The position numbers and the translations under genes were made by a program. From Cladorhizidae sp. MBARI D1340-BT2 (taxonomy: Eukaryota > Porifera > Demospongiae > Poecilosclerida > Cladorhizidae): a DNA stretch of 64,000 nt. The stretch is from positions 24,975,811 to 25,039,810 of the forward strand of contig JAQNBH010000006.1 in NCBI GenBank assembly GCA_028752905.1. The letters are read 5' to 3'. Position 1 is the first letter of the stretch, and every line of letters begins with the position of its first letter. The notes beneath the pieces are model-generated. The model was not told where the DNA came from. It saw nothing but the letters and a program-made list of their open reading frames with translations, and made no database searches. Of the stretch, positions 1-11,460 are shown piece by piece.

Positions 1-59
1 AGCTAGACTCCAAGTAAGATTATTATGTGGATGAGCTAACCAGTTTGTTACATAGTGTG

Positions 60-735
60 CTCGAAGTTAGTTTTAGCTAGAGCATTTTTTTAGCTAGCTA
101 GCTAGTTGTATATAGGCTATCTTTTTAGGTAGCGCTCAAGGTAGCTAGCTGTAGGTCATCTTATAGCTAGCGCTCGAAGTAGACAGTTGTAGATCATATT
201 TTTAAAGCTTAGCTAATTAGTAAAGTAAATAATTGTCGGTCATCTTTGGATAGCAAAGTTTCTAGCTCTCGAGGTATAGTAGTTTAGGCCATCTTTATAT
301 CTAGCAAAGTAGCTAGCGCTTGAAGTGTATAGGCAGTTTTAGCTGATCTTTATAGCTAGCAAACTAGAAGTTGGCAGTTTTAGATTATCATTATAGCTAA
401 GCTAGCGCTTTAAGTGTCTAGGCAGTTTTAGCTGATCTTTAAATAGCTAGCAAATTAGCTAGCGCTTGAAGTTGGAAGTTATAGATGATCATTATAGCTA
501 GCAAATTAGCTAGCGCTTGAACTGTACAGGCAGTTTTAGCTGATCTTTATAGCTAGAAAATTAGCTAGCACTTGCCAAGTTGCCAGTTTTAGATGATCAT
601 TATAGCTAGGAAATTAGCTAGTGATTGAAGTTGGTAGTTTTAGATGATCATTATAGCTAGAAAATTAGCTAGCGCTTGAAGAAGGCAGTTGTAGCTGATA
701 TATATATAGCCAGCAATAGCTAGCGCTGTAGGTAG
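60..735 (+). repeat. outer array of degenerate ~55-60 bp repeats, left
   Basis: Roughly a dozen degenerate units follow one another. Each contains a core such as TAGCTAGCGCTTGAAG, then a variant of GGCAGTTTTAGCTGATC and TTATAGCTAGCAAAT. The cores are rich in the palindromic words GCTAGC and TAGCTA. The array lies at the outermost end of the arm, just outside the 3' end of the piggyBac relic. Arrays of short repeats near element ends often serve as transposase-binding sites, but here that role is only an inference from position. Confidence 0.85.
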
Positions 736-920
736 CTAGTAGACTGCCAAGCAACCATGGTATTCTATAGCCAGTGCTAGTATATTTTCAGCTCAGCTAG
801 CTTTGGGATGATCTAGCAACAATGCATTTATATTACATATCCACTATAAATATTATTCATAGTCATAGTTGTTTGCATACATAGGATTGGTAAAAGTTGT
901 GCTACTGGAAGAAAAAACAA

Positions 921-2862
921 TCAAGGAAAAGTGAAGAAAGAAATTAAAAAAACACGATATGATGTGGATGGTAAGCGACACAGGACTAACTTTTGTGAGG
1001 TATAGTTCAAAGCAGGTGTAATACATAAAGCTACTTTACAAATCTTACATCTAAATGAAGTTCTGACTTCCTTTTTTGCTGCTGCACAGGTAGCAAGCAC
1101 ACAGGGACCTTTTGCCATTGCTATTTGGGGGAAGGTGCTCTATGAAGTGCATTCCTGTAAGTCTGGCTGGTTCAGCCACAAGATGATTGTGGGGAAGATG
1201 GACACTTCAAGCTGAGCTTCTGTCAGGCCTGCCTCCAGAAGAAATCCAACAGCAACCTTCACTAAGAAGCACTGGTGTGTTACTCTTCGGCCAGTCAAAG
1301 GTGTCCCTTTATATATTATGTATGCATTTACCAATACCAGGTTGAGGAGATGAAAAGCTGCCCGTTTCCACCATTTCTGTGTCCTATGTTGGAAGGTATA
1401 GTAACTAATCAGCTAATTGGATTTGTCAACCCCACCCATGTGACTATTGTACTCGACAATGGTTGTTGGCTTTATGACCTCCTCCATGCCAGTTGCTGAC
1501 AGCCTTGTCCTCCTCCTCTTTGCTATAGTGCTATCATCGTGGATAGTACTCAGAATGGTCACAGCTCTCTTGTCCATCCATTTCAAGGCAAGGACACCAT
1601 TTGTACTTATATACTTGATGTCACCCTTTTTCATTTTGTCTTTGGCCTTGATACATGCAAGTAACCCCCTCCTGTTCACCCGAACTGCACCACATGCACC
1701 AAAGCCACTACTTTTTAGGGTGAGGAACAAGTCTGGACTTGTGTACAAATGGTGTCCTTTATTCTCCATCCCTTCCACTAGCTTCATCACCATGTCATGT
1801 GTTGTTCTGTAGCAGAGAGGCTCTCATTTCTCTGGGAACCCCCCAAAAAAGAACAAGAACTGAAAAGGAAAAAAAGCGGGAAGGAAAAAGGGGATAATGA
1901 AGAAGAGCGGGAAGGAAGTGGAAAAACAAAGAAAAAAGTGGGGGGGAAAGACTAAGAAGTGAATTATATTTATTATATATAATATTATAGTACTTTTCTT
2001 CATGGCTATTTTGTGTGTATATATATTATACAGTTTCCTCACCAGCATAGAGCTTCCAAATGTACATATATCCACTGGAGCCTTCTGCCAGGACGTAGGC
2101 TTTCATGCTCCACTTGATAGGGATAAACCACAGCCGTCCCTTGAAGCCTATCATTGATTCATCGACTGATATTTCTCTCCCCAGCTGGTAAAAGGTTTTG
2201 AATTTGTCTAGTAAATGCTCCATAAGTGGCCGTATTTTGAACAGGGCATCATATCCTGGCCGACCCCTATGTACACCTTCTCTCCATCATTTAGGTGAAA
2301 GAAGCGCGATACAAAATCGGTCTCCCGCCATGATAGAGGAGAAGCATGACGTGGTGAAGGGCCATTTCTTGCACCAATAGTCCTCAATCCGATGCTTATT
2401 ATCCATGCTCATGGCAATAAAGGGCAAGAAACTTCACCATTTCACTGACTGAGCACCTTTTCCACTCTCTGACTCTTGATCGAAGAGGTAAGTCTTTATT
2501 TCCAGCCCCATGAATTGCTCAGCATACAAATTTGTTTCGTTCACAACTCTCTTCAGGATATTGTCTTCCAGAAAAAGCTGAGCAAACTCCAAAGGCTCTT
2601 TTCCTTCCATGTCAACAGTGCACCCAGATGCCTGGCTAAAGGAGATGGAAGAAGTGGAACAAGAAGTACTGGCACCAGAACTGCTACCACTTTAGCTACA
2701 CTCACCACCAACTACGCCATCACTAACACTATCAGCTACCTCACAAACTCCAACATCCTCATCATCCTCACTATAATTCTTCACTATGAAGCCATCAAAA
2801 TCGTCATCACTCTCATCATCCAACATACACAGCACTTTATCTGTATCACAATATTTAGCCAT
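921..2862 (-). pseudogene. piggyBac-type transposase relic, left arm
   Basis: Pieces of a DDE_Tnp_1_7 (piggyBac) transposase read outward on the minus strand. An acidic N-terminus starts at MAKYCDTDKV (ATG at 2862). Then come a YAEQF-type segment near 2500-2600, the first catalytic Asp in VDESMIGFKGR (2160-2130), a likely GT-AG intron between about 2026 and 1810, and the third catalytic Asp in HMGGVDKSN (about 1435-1413). A C-terminal cysteine-rich region with FRCKICKVALCITP follows near 1050-1000. It is dead. There is a stop after GGECS near 2690, two stops near 2430, a stop replacing Gln just after GGVDKSN, and later frameshifts. The usual DNFF segment holding the second catalytic Asp is missing, leaving HHLYTSPDLF. 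Confidence 0.9.
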
Positions 2863-3263
2863 AGTTACACCCCACAATATTTAATTAAACTTGCTATCTG
2901 TTGTAATCTGATAACGCCAAACTTTACAAAGCTCTTAACTAAATCAATAGCTCCTCTATCTAAAGAACTTTGAGTACAGCTGTAAAGCAAGCAGCTGCTC
3001 AGTACCCACTTGTAAAGGTTTGCAACTTCTGGGGACACTGGGAATGTGATAGAAGCAACCTAGTAAATCACACAGGAGGCGGTTTACAAGATAGCTGATT
3101 GATTAAATTTTTTTTGTAAAATCATCCAATTTACTTTCCCGGAAAGTAGCCCAGAGCTGTGTTGATATAATTGGTTATCTATCCAAGATCTACAAGTGTG
3201 CCTAGTAGAAGAGCCTGAGAAGCTGTCCTAGTAGGAATAAGGCTAGTTTAAGAAGCTTATAAG

Positions 3264-6233
3264 CAGGGGCGTACGCAGACTTTTGAAAAGGGGGGTTATG
3301 TATTATGTCGGAAGTGGATCATGTGGCTGAAAGCCATGGTGAGGATATATAGTGCAAGAGGGAAATATATATGCCCCATCCAGCACAAAGCCCCATCCAG
3401 CACAAATCGTGGAAACTCCAAAAATATTTACAGAGATGTTGTTCTACGTAAAGTTTGCAACAGTATCGATCCATTCCAGTATTAATGCTAAGGCACTGAG
3501 TCTTTCCTCACTTTTTTAAACATCGACGTGTGGAAGCAGATCATTCACAAATATGGTAACTGAGTGGGAGTGTAGCAAAAAGGTTCAAAAGGGACATTTG
3601 GAAGGGTTTTGAGGCAGCAGAGTTTAAGCGATTCACTCAGATTTTGAGGATGCTCATCTGGTTAAATTTGTAGCCACCTTGACTTCCAGTGATGTAACTC
3701 TTCATCAAGTATACTCACATTTGGTAGATCTTCAGAATAGAAAGTAACTGCAGGTTCAATATTAATAAAGGATGAAGTAGTGATATGGATGGGCAAGAGG
3801 TATTGCAATGAAGCTACCTGGTTGGTATGCTTAGTAAATATTGATGTATAATGTGGTCAAGAAGAGGGATAACTACAGCCCATTTAAAATAATCCTCAAC
3901 TGAATTAGTGGATTGAGACGATGCTGAGTTGTGCGTGGCATCGAAATAGTTATATTGGACTGATGCCGAAAGATACGCTGTGAAAAATTATCAACATCTG
4001 CTCTATCTCTTTTAAATTCATTGCAACAGTCTCTTGTACTATTGTCACTCCAGAGGTAAGGTCTTGGCACTTTCTTGTAATTTAACAACAGCTTCTTTAA
4101 CAGACCTAAAGAGAGTGACTAGGGAATACAAAAATGCCAAGGACTCCAATGTTTTCATATATGCAAGAGCATTTTTCTTATCATCAGTAGTCCAACCATC
4201 TTTATAGTTCACAAATTCACTATTTCCATCGAGTACTATCTCACACATTTCAATTAGAAAAGGATGATATAGACAGAAACGCTCCCAGCCATTGATGTTC
4301 TCTACCCATCGAGTAATGCAAACATTGATTATTGAAGACTGCTTTGTGCCAATCTGAGACCTCTTCTGAATGATTGCTTTAAGGAGACCCTCTCTTTTAG
4401 CTGAATCCTTTATCCATAATGTGAAACCTTTTATCTGAATTACACAGTTCCTTATAGGTGGAACAGAACAGGAACTTATGATAGCCAGATTATGGAAGGA
4501 CTTGCACAATGGGTGTACAATGCCTTGGGATGCTTCTCTCGAAGTAATGCCTGCACAACAGCTATCTCCCCACTCATCATTGAGGCCCCATCATACCCTT
4601 GTCCTCGCAAATCACTCAGTGATAAGCCAAGCCCCTCCAAGGTCTGTATAATGGCATTTGCTACATCAGCTGCTCGGACTCTCTCAAGTTTTACAAATGA
4701 AACATACTCTTCTCGAATGTCACCATGGCCATCAACAAAGTGAAGGCATATGTGCAAATGCTCTACATTGTGACATGAAACCTCATCAGCTAGAACGGAA
4801 AAATATTTTGCTTCTTTTATTTCAGATATTGTTTTGGCAAGAATCATATCATAGCCTATAATATTAATAATTACATTTTGAGTCCCTGGTGATAAGTGTG
4901 TTGCATTCTTTGCCTCGGTACAATAAAGATGCTCATATAAAATACTGTCTGTCCCCGCAAAAGATTTTAGCAGTGCTAAAAAGTTTCCTGCATTCTTTGA
5001 CGATGCAACATCCTCTAACTTTCCACGAAATGCAATACCCTGTTTGCCTAAAAAAAGAATTGCTCAAACAATTTGCCTCAGTATTGCCTAATTTCCTTTT
5101 GAACAGCAGTAGTGCTTGTCATTACATCTACTCGTGATGCTGGATTTTCAATTGTGCATATGCTTGCTGCAAACAATCACGATGGTATTGAAGCTTCGGA
5201 TGATTACTCAAAGTGCAACTCATCTTGATCCAGTTAGAAAAAGGCTTAATTACCAGGTAACCTTTATCTTTACATTGGCTAGATGGAAGAAACAGAGGAC
5301 AAAATACACCATCTACCTTAGAACTGAAGACTAGCCAAGGATATTTACTGAGCCACAATATGTTAAACTTTTGGTGATAGCTAGGTAATAAGGTGCCAGT
5401 AAGGACACTAGGCAATTGTACATCGTGGTGACAGTATCTAGCACCACTAGAAAGCTCATTTATTAAACTAGCAGCATCATCAATAGACCTATTTGCAGAT
5501 AATAAACATACGATTCTGGTCCTTCGGCACTTCCACTTTAGCATTCATTAACTATAGGAACTTCATCTTCATGTCAGCTTTCCAGTGTGGTACTGATTTC
5601 AGAATGATCCAGATCAGACTGAGGTTCACTAGAATCTGAATAAATGAGATTGGTTTATCAAGTGTACAGGCTTCAAGCTAAATAGCTAGCAATAATTTCT
5701 CTTATCTTCATCCTCAATGGCTGTTATTTTGAAAAATTACCTGATGTCCATATTTTGTCGTTGCCTCTTCATGGCAGAGTTGTAGCTCATTAGTTCCACA
5801 ACTACTATTAATGCTCACGTAGCTTGATGTGTAACTGTGCAATGATTAGCTCATTAACCGATCGAAGGACAAAGTCCATCCAACCAGACAGCCCCTCGGT
5901 GGGACCCGAGCACCCTGAGCAGATTGGTCTTATTTGCATGGGGGGGTTGTGGGCTTTCTTTAGAAAGTACATTCGTTGGGTTCTCATTTTCCCCTCCCCC
6001 ATGGTCAAGGGCTAGGGCTAGGGCAAAGCCTAGCCCTAAGTTATTGTAATTTTATTTCCACATTATTTAACACTATCAATGTACCTATGTATAATTAAAA
6101 TTATATTAATGAAGTGAGCCATTGTCTGAAATGAAATCTGAGAGGGCAAAACACACACAAACACATTCCAATGAATATCATTAAAATGAAAGGGGTGTTC
6201 TGCAGAACCCCCAGAAATCCATGTACGCCCATG
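3264..6233 (-). mobile_element. hAT/ZMYM-like DNA transposon, left arm copy
   Basis: The ends are imperfect inverted repeats, CAGGGGCGTACGCAG at 3264 and GTACGCCCATG at 6223-6233. A 5-bp direct duplication ATAAG flanks it at 3259-3263 and 6234-6238. It encodes one hAT-superfamily transposase on the minus strand. hAT elements usually make 8-bp duplications, so 5 bp is unusual, although the ends and coding content fit. The same element sits at the same place in the other arm, so it inserted before the arms were duplicated. Confidence 0.88.
3560..5640 (-). pseudogene. ZMYM/hAT-like transposase relic (left)
   Basis: Read on the minus strand the order is: a TTF/zinc-finger-like N-terminal region (5544-5128) with SSKVDGVFCPLF, GYLVIKPFSNW and KLQYHRDCLQQ; a DUF4371-like catalytic part (4847-4476) with KYFSVLADEVS, HICLHFVDGHGDIREE and LRGQGYDGASMMSG; a middle part (4509-4045) with ITRWVENINGWERF; and a weak C-terminal part near 3700-3560. 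This matches the ZMYM1-like branch of the hAT superfamily. Frameshifts near 5120-4860, 4490 and 4070 and stops near the C-terminus break it. The dimerisation motif at the end is barely recognisable. Confidence 0.85.
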
Positions 6234-6928
6234 ATAAGGGCTAGGTACTACATCCAAAGCTTTAGTGGATAAATTATCTAAGCCTGTCATTATCTAGTAG
6301 ACTATAATAGTAAAAGAACAGCAAGATCCACACCCTTAAGAGTTCCCATTAAATATATCTAGCTTCACTGCTGAATGCTGCCTGTACTAGAGCAAGAACA
6401 AACTAAACATATAACGCAGCAGAAATTAGGTTCGCTGTTGCTACCTCCCAGTATAGAGCTCATTCAACATAGAGCTCAAGTTCCATGCAAAGACAGCTGT
6501 TGTTGGTCTAGTTTTAACTTACAGAGGAAAATGTACCCATAGCATCTAGTTTTGTGTGTAGCATCCTGAGCGCATTATGACACCATGTTAAGAGAGTTGA
6601 GATATAGACAGTTGTGGGTATTATTACCACCAACAATAAGTAGTTGTATTATGCACATTGCAAGATGTTGGGGATGATTATTGTAGATTCAAATACTCAC
6701 CAAATGTGAGGAGAGTCCGAACATCAAGAGGAGGGAGATGAATATCTGGTTACGTACAAGAAGGTAAAACATGTAACATTACATCATATTATGCATAATA
6801 CTAGTACACTTCTAAATTTATTCAAACTTGTACGATTACTCTCAGCTGAACAAAAAAGCTGATTTAAATAAAGTTCTAGTATATTATTATAATGAGATTT
6901 TGAACTGCACAGAACTAATTACTCACAC

Positions 6929-7516
6929 AGGAACTGGAAAAAAGAAAGAAAATAAAAGTGCAAAACAAGGTTAGTTTTTGTCTGTCGGTATCAATTAGTT
7001 ACAGAGCAACTTACCCTAAGCAAATTCAAGGATTCTCTTTAACTAAATCTGTTTGTTTTTTAGTCCTAACAGTTCAACAGAAATACTTCAGTCTTCATCA
7101 GAAAGAAGAAAGTTTTGTCTCACATCTGGCTAGCTAGTCTGTTCCAGGTATAAAATTGACACAATCGCAGCTGAATTTGCATTTCCAAATTAATGGACAG
7201 TTCTAAGGCACTTACACAGGATTACATCCGCACTCAAATCAATACTTAACCTGTGATAGAATCACTCTTACCAAATATAAACATCACCAGTTCGCAATGA
7301 GTCAACTGGGAGTTTGTCAGGGATGACCAGTGCATTAAAAAAAAAAATTATTAAAAAACTTGTGGTTAACATGTATAGCTCCATAGATTCTGCAAACTTC
7401 ATGTTATGGACTTTATATACAGCTCAAAAGATATGTCTCTCTGTGTGCTCTATGTTGATACTAAAGTATTTTTCATAGATATAACTATAGCCATGTTACA
7501 GGAGCTACAAGTGGAA
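6929..7516 (+). other. segment absent from the right arm (587 bp)
   Basis: The right arm joins CACACAGGATCCTC directly (reverse complement of about 53145-53160). The left arm instead has CACACAGGAACTGG at 6924 and, 587 bp later, GTGGAAGGATCCTC at 7511. Both junction sides carry AGGA, so a microhomology-mediated deletion in the right arm is the simplest reading. An insertion in the left arm is the alternative. Confidence 0.8.
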
Positions 7517-7915
7517 GGATCCTCAAAAACCTGAATGCCTGATTTTGGTGCGTAAATATCTCCAGATTGCCAAGTGCTAGAGAGTTGAAATTAGCACCAG
7601 TGGCTACAGGAAGCCCTACTCTATACAATTACAGTTTTCATTAGGCGCTAAAATGTAAGTACGTAGTCAAGCGTGCGGGTGGAAAATGAATGAAATTCAT
7701 AAGTCTCCCAAGCCATATTAAATTAAGTACCGTGGCTCCTGAGATGATGTAACGACCTATAGATGGTCTATCCTGCATTCTTTGCAATTGGTTTTATTCA
7801 GCAAAGTATATTCAACTATAAAACCATTTGAAGATCAGTTATCATGAAATATGCAATTCTTGTGACAGGCTCAATGTTGATATCCTTTACGATCCAGTTA
7901 TACCATCATTGGGAC

Positions 7916-8175
7916 ATTGGAAAATGTTTTTGGCAATTTAGAGGACGTGCAGGAGGAGCTGCCTGTGCCACTAGATCACTTGGGAAAGGTTGCAAATGTC
8001 ATGATGGAGCAGCAAGATACTCGTTAGGAAACTGTGGACAGTTACAGAGAGTTGCAGCTATAAATAGGCCTGGTTATGCTATTACAATTCTTGCCTCAAT
8101 GTTCTGGGAAATATGTTACACTAATCATGAAGCTTGTTCACATGTTCATAATTGGTGCATGTTTCAAGGACTTTG
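7916..8175 (+). other. possible decayed exon, conserved in both arms
   Basis: The longest open frame here (7844-8176, 110 codons) has an odd composition with many Cys and Trp and no recognisable domain. The frame two bases along reads more like a real protein: NVFGNLEDVQEELPVPLDHL, then GKVANVMMEQQDTR, a stop, ETVDSYRELQL, a stop, and more hydrophobic sequence. The same arrangement lies at 52494-52754 in the right arm. I do not recognise the family. It may be an exon fragment captured in the arm, or chance. Confidence 0.3.
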
Positions 8176-9516
8176 AGAACAGTGCGCTTCATAGCAAGAT
8201 ACCATAACTTAACTTAAGAACATTAGGTAACTAAACATGAGAGGCTTAACAACTACAGTTTAGGAAACTAAAATATTTTTATAGACAAAAGTGGTACAAG
8301 TTAGGCCCCCTAAATGCTACTTAATAGAACGTTCAGCATTTGACAGTCAAGTACATGCACGTGTGTGGGAGGTGTCTCTTCAATGGGATTGTTATTCCAA
8401 GCTCTAGTATGGTGGCTGCTTCGTACCAGCAGCATTAGAACAACATTAGTTATCCCTGCAGCATTAGAGGGTGGAGTATGTACAGGTGCCTCTTAATACT
8501 CTAGCAACTTACAAGAACTGATCTAAAATGGTCTTAAGGTTTTTAAAATCATAACTTAATCAGTTTTGCAAGCAAGTATAAAGGATGTGAATGGAAAGAC
8601 CCAAACCTACCTAAAGGAAATGTGGCTAGGGATAAAATTTCTATATATTTTCTAATAGCAACTGCAGATAATATTTACTTCAGTCCATCTACCTGCAATT
8701 TCTATTTGAAGGGTGGTTGCAATTGAAAGGGAGGTTATTATTAACAAGTCTGGTTTGACAAGAAAAATGCTGTTACCAATCGCTGATCGCAACCACTGTC
8801 CTCGAAGGAATCTTTATGGGCATTCTGCTGTTTTAGCAAGCTGTTTTTCCTACACTAGGCTACTTGTGCCTATACCAGTAAACTCTCTCAATAGTTTAGA
8901 CTTTGAGAAATGAGTTAGTGTCCTTTGATACATTGTTTACAGTCTTCTGCTGATTTGGGCCACGATAGAGCAAGATCTTTGCAGTGGCATCTGGGATGTA
9001 AAACTTGTGAAGGTTTTAATACCAGAAAGGATAGCATTAACTTTCAAATAGTTCATCCTGGATCCCGTCCCACGGACAATGATGGATGACGCAGGGAGAG
9101 TGCATTTGAGCTTGATGGGAGCTAAGTGAGCATTCTGATCTCTGTGGGTAATATGATTTAATCAATTTCTGGCTTACATAAGTATGTTGATAAGGGATCA
9201 CTAGTTACGGAGAAAAAATGCTGACTTGCTTCCATTGAGATTAGTATGCTACACTTGTTAGTTGACATTTTTGTGCTTGGATGGGATCCTGTAAACTCTA
9301 GTAAAGGTAATGCTACCCTTATTGCTGTCAGAACAGCTAGCTACTACTAATGCCCAACTTTTCCAGGAGAAATTTGTAGAGGGTAACTCTTTGCCTCATG
9401 ATATTTGCTAGCACCTTCAATGCATAACCATACTAGATGCTGATACAGAAATCCAACCAGGAGTGCATTTTCTTCTAAAGAGAGAAGATATTCTGAGGGA
9501 TTTCAGGCTAGCATAG

Positions 9517-10036
9517 GTGAATATACAGCTTTCATTGGCTTGCAGAGACAGCAGCAAAGGTAAGGTAGGGACAGTTTATGATGGCAATTTTTTGCTTGTC
9601 AATCAGTTTTATTCATTTCTATATTTTTATCGCTTCCTCCACCCACTCCCACAAACTAGAACAAGAAATAAAGTTTAATGTAATAATGCTGTAATCATCT
9701 GCACAGGTCCAGTTAAAAATCTGGTTTTTAGCACGTTTTATGATGAATGTCCCAATTAGAAGATATCAGCTTAAAGGTGAATATACAGCTTTCATTGGCT
9801 TGCAGAGACAGCAGGAAAGGTAAGGAAGGGACAGTTTATGATGGCAATTTTTTGCTTGTCAATCAGTTTTATTCATTTCTATATTTTTATCGCTTCCTCC
9901 ACCCACTCCCACAAACTAGAACAAGAAATAAAGTTTAATGTAATAATGCTGTAATCATCGGCACAGGTCCAGTAAAAAATCTGGTTTTTAGCACGTTTTA
10001 TGATGAATGTCCCAATTTGAAGATATCAGCTTAAAA
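9517..10036 (+). repeat. ~260-bp tandem duplication private to the left arm
   Basis: GGTGAATATACAGCTTTCAT begins at about 9517 and again at about 9776, followed by nearly identical sequence, including CTATATTTTTATCGCTTCC, to about 10036. The right arm has a single unit (51085-51345). The two units differ at only a few bases, which suggests a recent duplication. Confidence 0.88.
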
Positions 10037-10199
10037 AGGTGAATCAGTTAATGAAATAATATGGTATTACATTAAAAAATTAAAGCTTCTTTCTCCATCA
10101 TAACACATAACAGATGGTGTTACATGACACATAGACAGGGTTACATGTATATCCTTACAAAATATTACCCAATGATTTGACTATGTTTCACAACACTTA

Positions 10200-10985
10200 A
10201 CCTGTGATAGAATCATTCCTACAAAATATAAACATCATTGATCAGTTAGCAAGTAGTCAACTGTGAGTTTGTTAGGGGTGCAGGTGCATATAAAAACAAA
10301 CTTGTGGTTACCACTTTATAGCGCCATAGATTCTGTAAACTTCATTATGGACTTGATATATAGCTCAAAAGATTGGTCTCTCCATATGCTCGCTTTGATA
10401 CTAAAATATTTTTCATATAATAACTATAGGCAGGTTACTGGAACTAAAGTGGAGGGAGCCTCAAAACCTGTATGCCTGATTTTTCCACATAAATATCTCC
10501 AGATTGCCAAGTGTTAGAGAGTTGAAATTAGCACCAGTGGCTAGAGAAAGCCCTACTCTATTTTTTATTAGACACTAAAATGTAAGTACTGGTAAAGCAA
10601 GCGCACAGGTGGAAAATGAATTTTATGGAATTTTAACAAAATTCATTTTACAACCGAGCATTTGACCACGTACTTACATTTTAGCGCCTCATAAAAACGC
10701 TTATTGCATAGAGTAGAGCTTCTTCTAGTCACTGGTGTTAATTTCAACTCTCTAGCACTTGGCAATCTGGAGATATTTATGCGGCAAAATCAGGCATTCA
10801 GGTTTTAGGATCCCTCCACTTTAGTTCCAGTAACTTGGCTATAGTTATACGCATGAAAAATATAGTATTGAAATAAAGTACACAGAGCGCTATCTTTTGA
10901 GCTATATATCAAGTACATACCATGAAGTTTACAGAATCTATGGAGCTATAAAGTGGTACCCCACTTGTTTTTGTTTTTTATTATA
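10200..10985 (+). repeat. palindromic (foldback) repeat, left arm
   Basis: About 340 bp at 10300-10640 is repeated in inverted orientation at 10645-10985, with a small centre near TTTTAACAAAATTCATT. Shared words on opposite strands include CTCCAGATTGCCAAGTG, ACATTTTAGCG and GAATCTATGGAGCTATAAAG. No coding potential is seen. It behaves like a foldback MITE or a head-to-head pair of one repeat. Related single copies lie at 7230-7680, 12780-12900 and 33770-34040. Confidence 0.8.
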
Positions 10986-11460
10986 AAATGACCTGTCTCC
11001 CCCAAAATTAATCATTTACTATACTAGCAAGACCTCCACTCAGAACCAGTTGGGCAAGGGGGTCGCTCTCAAATTAAGTTAGTAGAAGCCTTCAACAGTG
11101 TGATGCAGTAGACAACTAGCTCCACAGATGTGGCAAGAGAAACAGGGATGCTATATGAGGTTGGGTAGAATCAATCATGGAGAGGAGGGCAAACAGTAAA
11201 CTACTCACAATCACTAGCATTGTGTACATATGCACAATCATGCACTTTGCTACAGATCACCAGTTACATCACCTCCCTAACCGCAGGCAGCTGTAACAAG
11301 CAACCAGGGGTAAAGGTCAGCCAACTGGTATAAGTAAGCAGTGTATAGACCTACTATGCTTGTAAGTAACTGTCCATCACTGGGGTCTACTTTTAAGTAC
11401 TATTCAGGGCTGCATTTATGATTGAGTTGAGGGGGGAGGGAGGGGGCACATATTTAACAA

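Larger units (their letters stand above)
1..11460 (+). repeat. left arm of giant inverted repeat
   Basis: The stretch is the reverse complement of 49661-60196 throughout. The first bases AGCTAGACTCCAAGTA pair with TACTTGGAGTCTAGCT at 60181-60196, and the inner end TATTTAACAA at 11451-11460 pairs with TTGTTAAATA at 49661-49670. Outside in it contains a short-repeat array, a piggyBac relic, a hAT-like transposon, and about 5 kb of non-coding DNA ending in a palindromic repeat. It begins at the window edge, so its true outer end is unknown. It is 924 bp longer than its partner, mainly through a 587-bp segment absent from the right arm and a ~260-bp tandem duplication. Confidence 0.93.
6234..11460 (+). 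other. non-coding inner half of the left arm
   Basis: No convincing gene is seen. The tract holds a remnant of the palindromic repeat family (about 7230-7680), a tract with a protein-like frame at 7916-8175, a ~260-bp tandem duplication (9517-10036) and a full palindromic repeat (10200-10985). All except 6929-7516 and the extra duplicate unit have counterparts in the right arm. Confidence 0.7.

Noticed and set aside
1447..1812. + strand 121-codon ORF in the left piggyBac gene, and 58511-58783 on the right
   Set aside because: Antisense shadows of the transposase.
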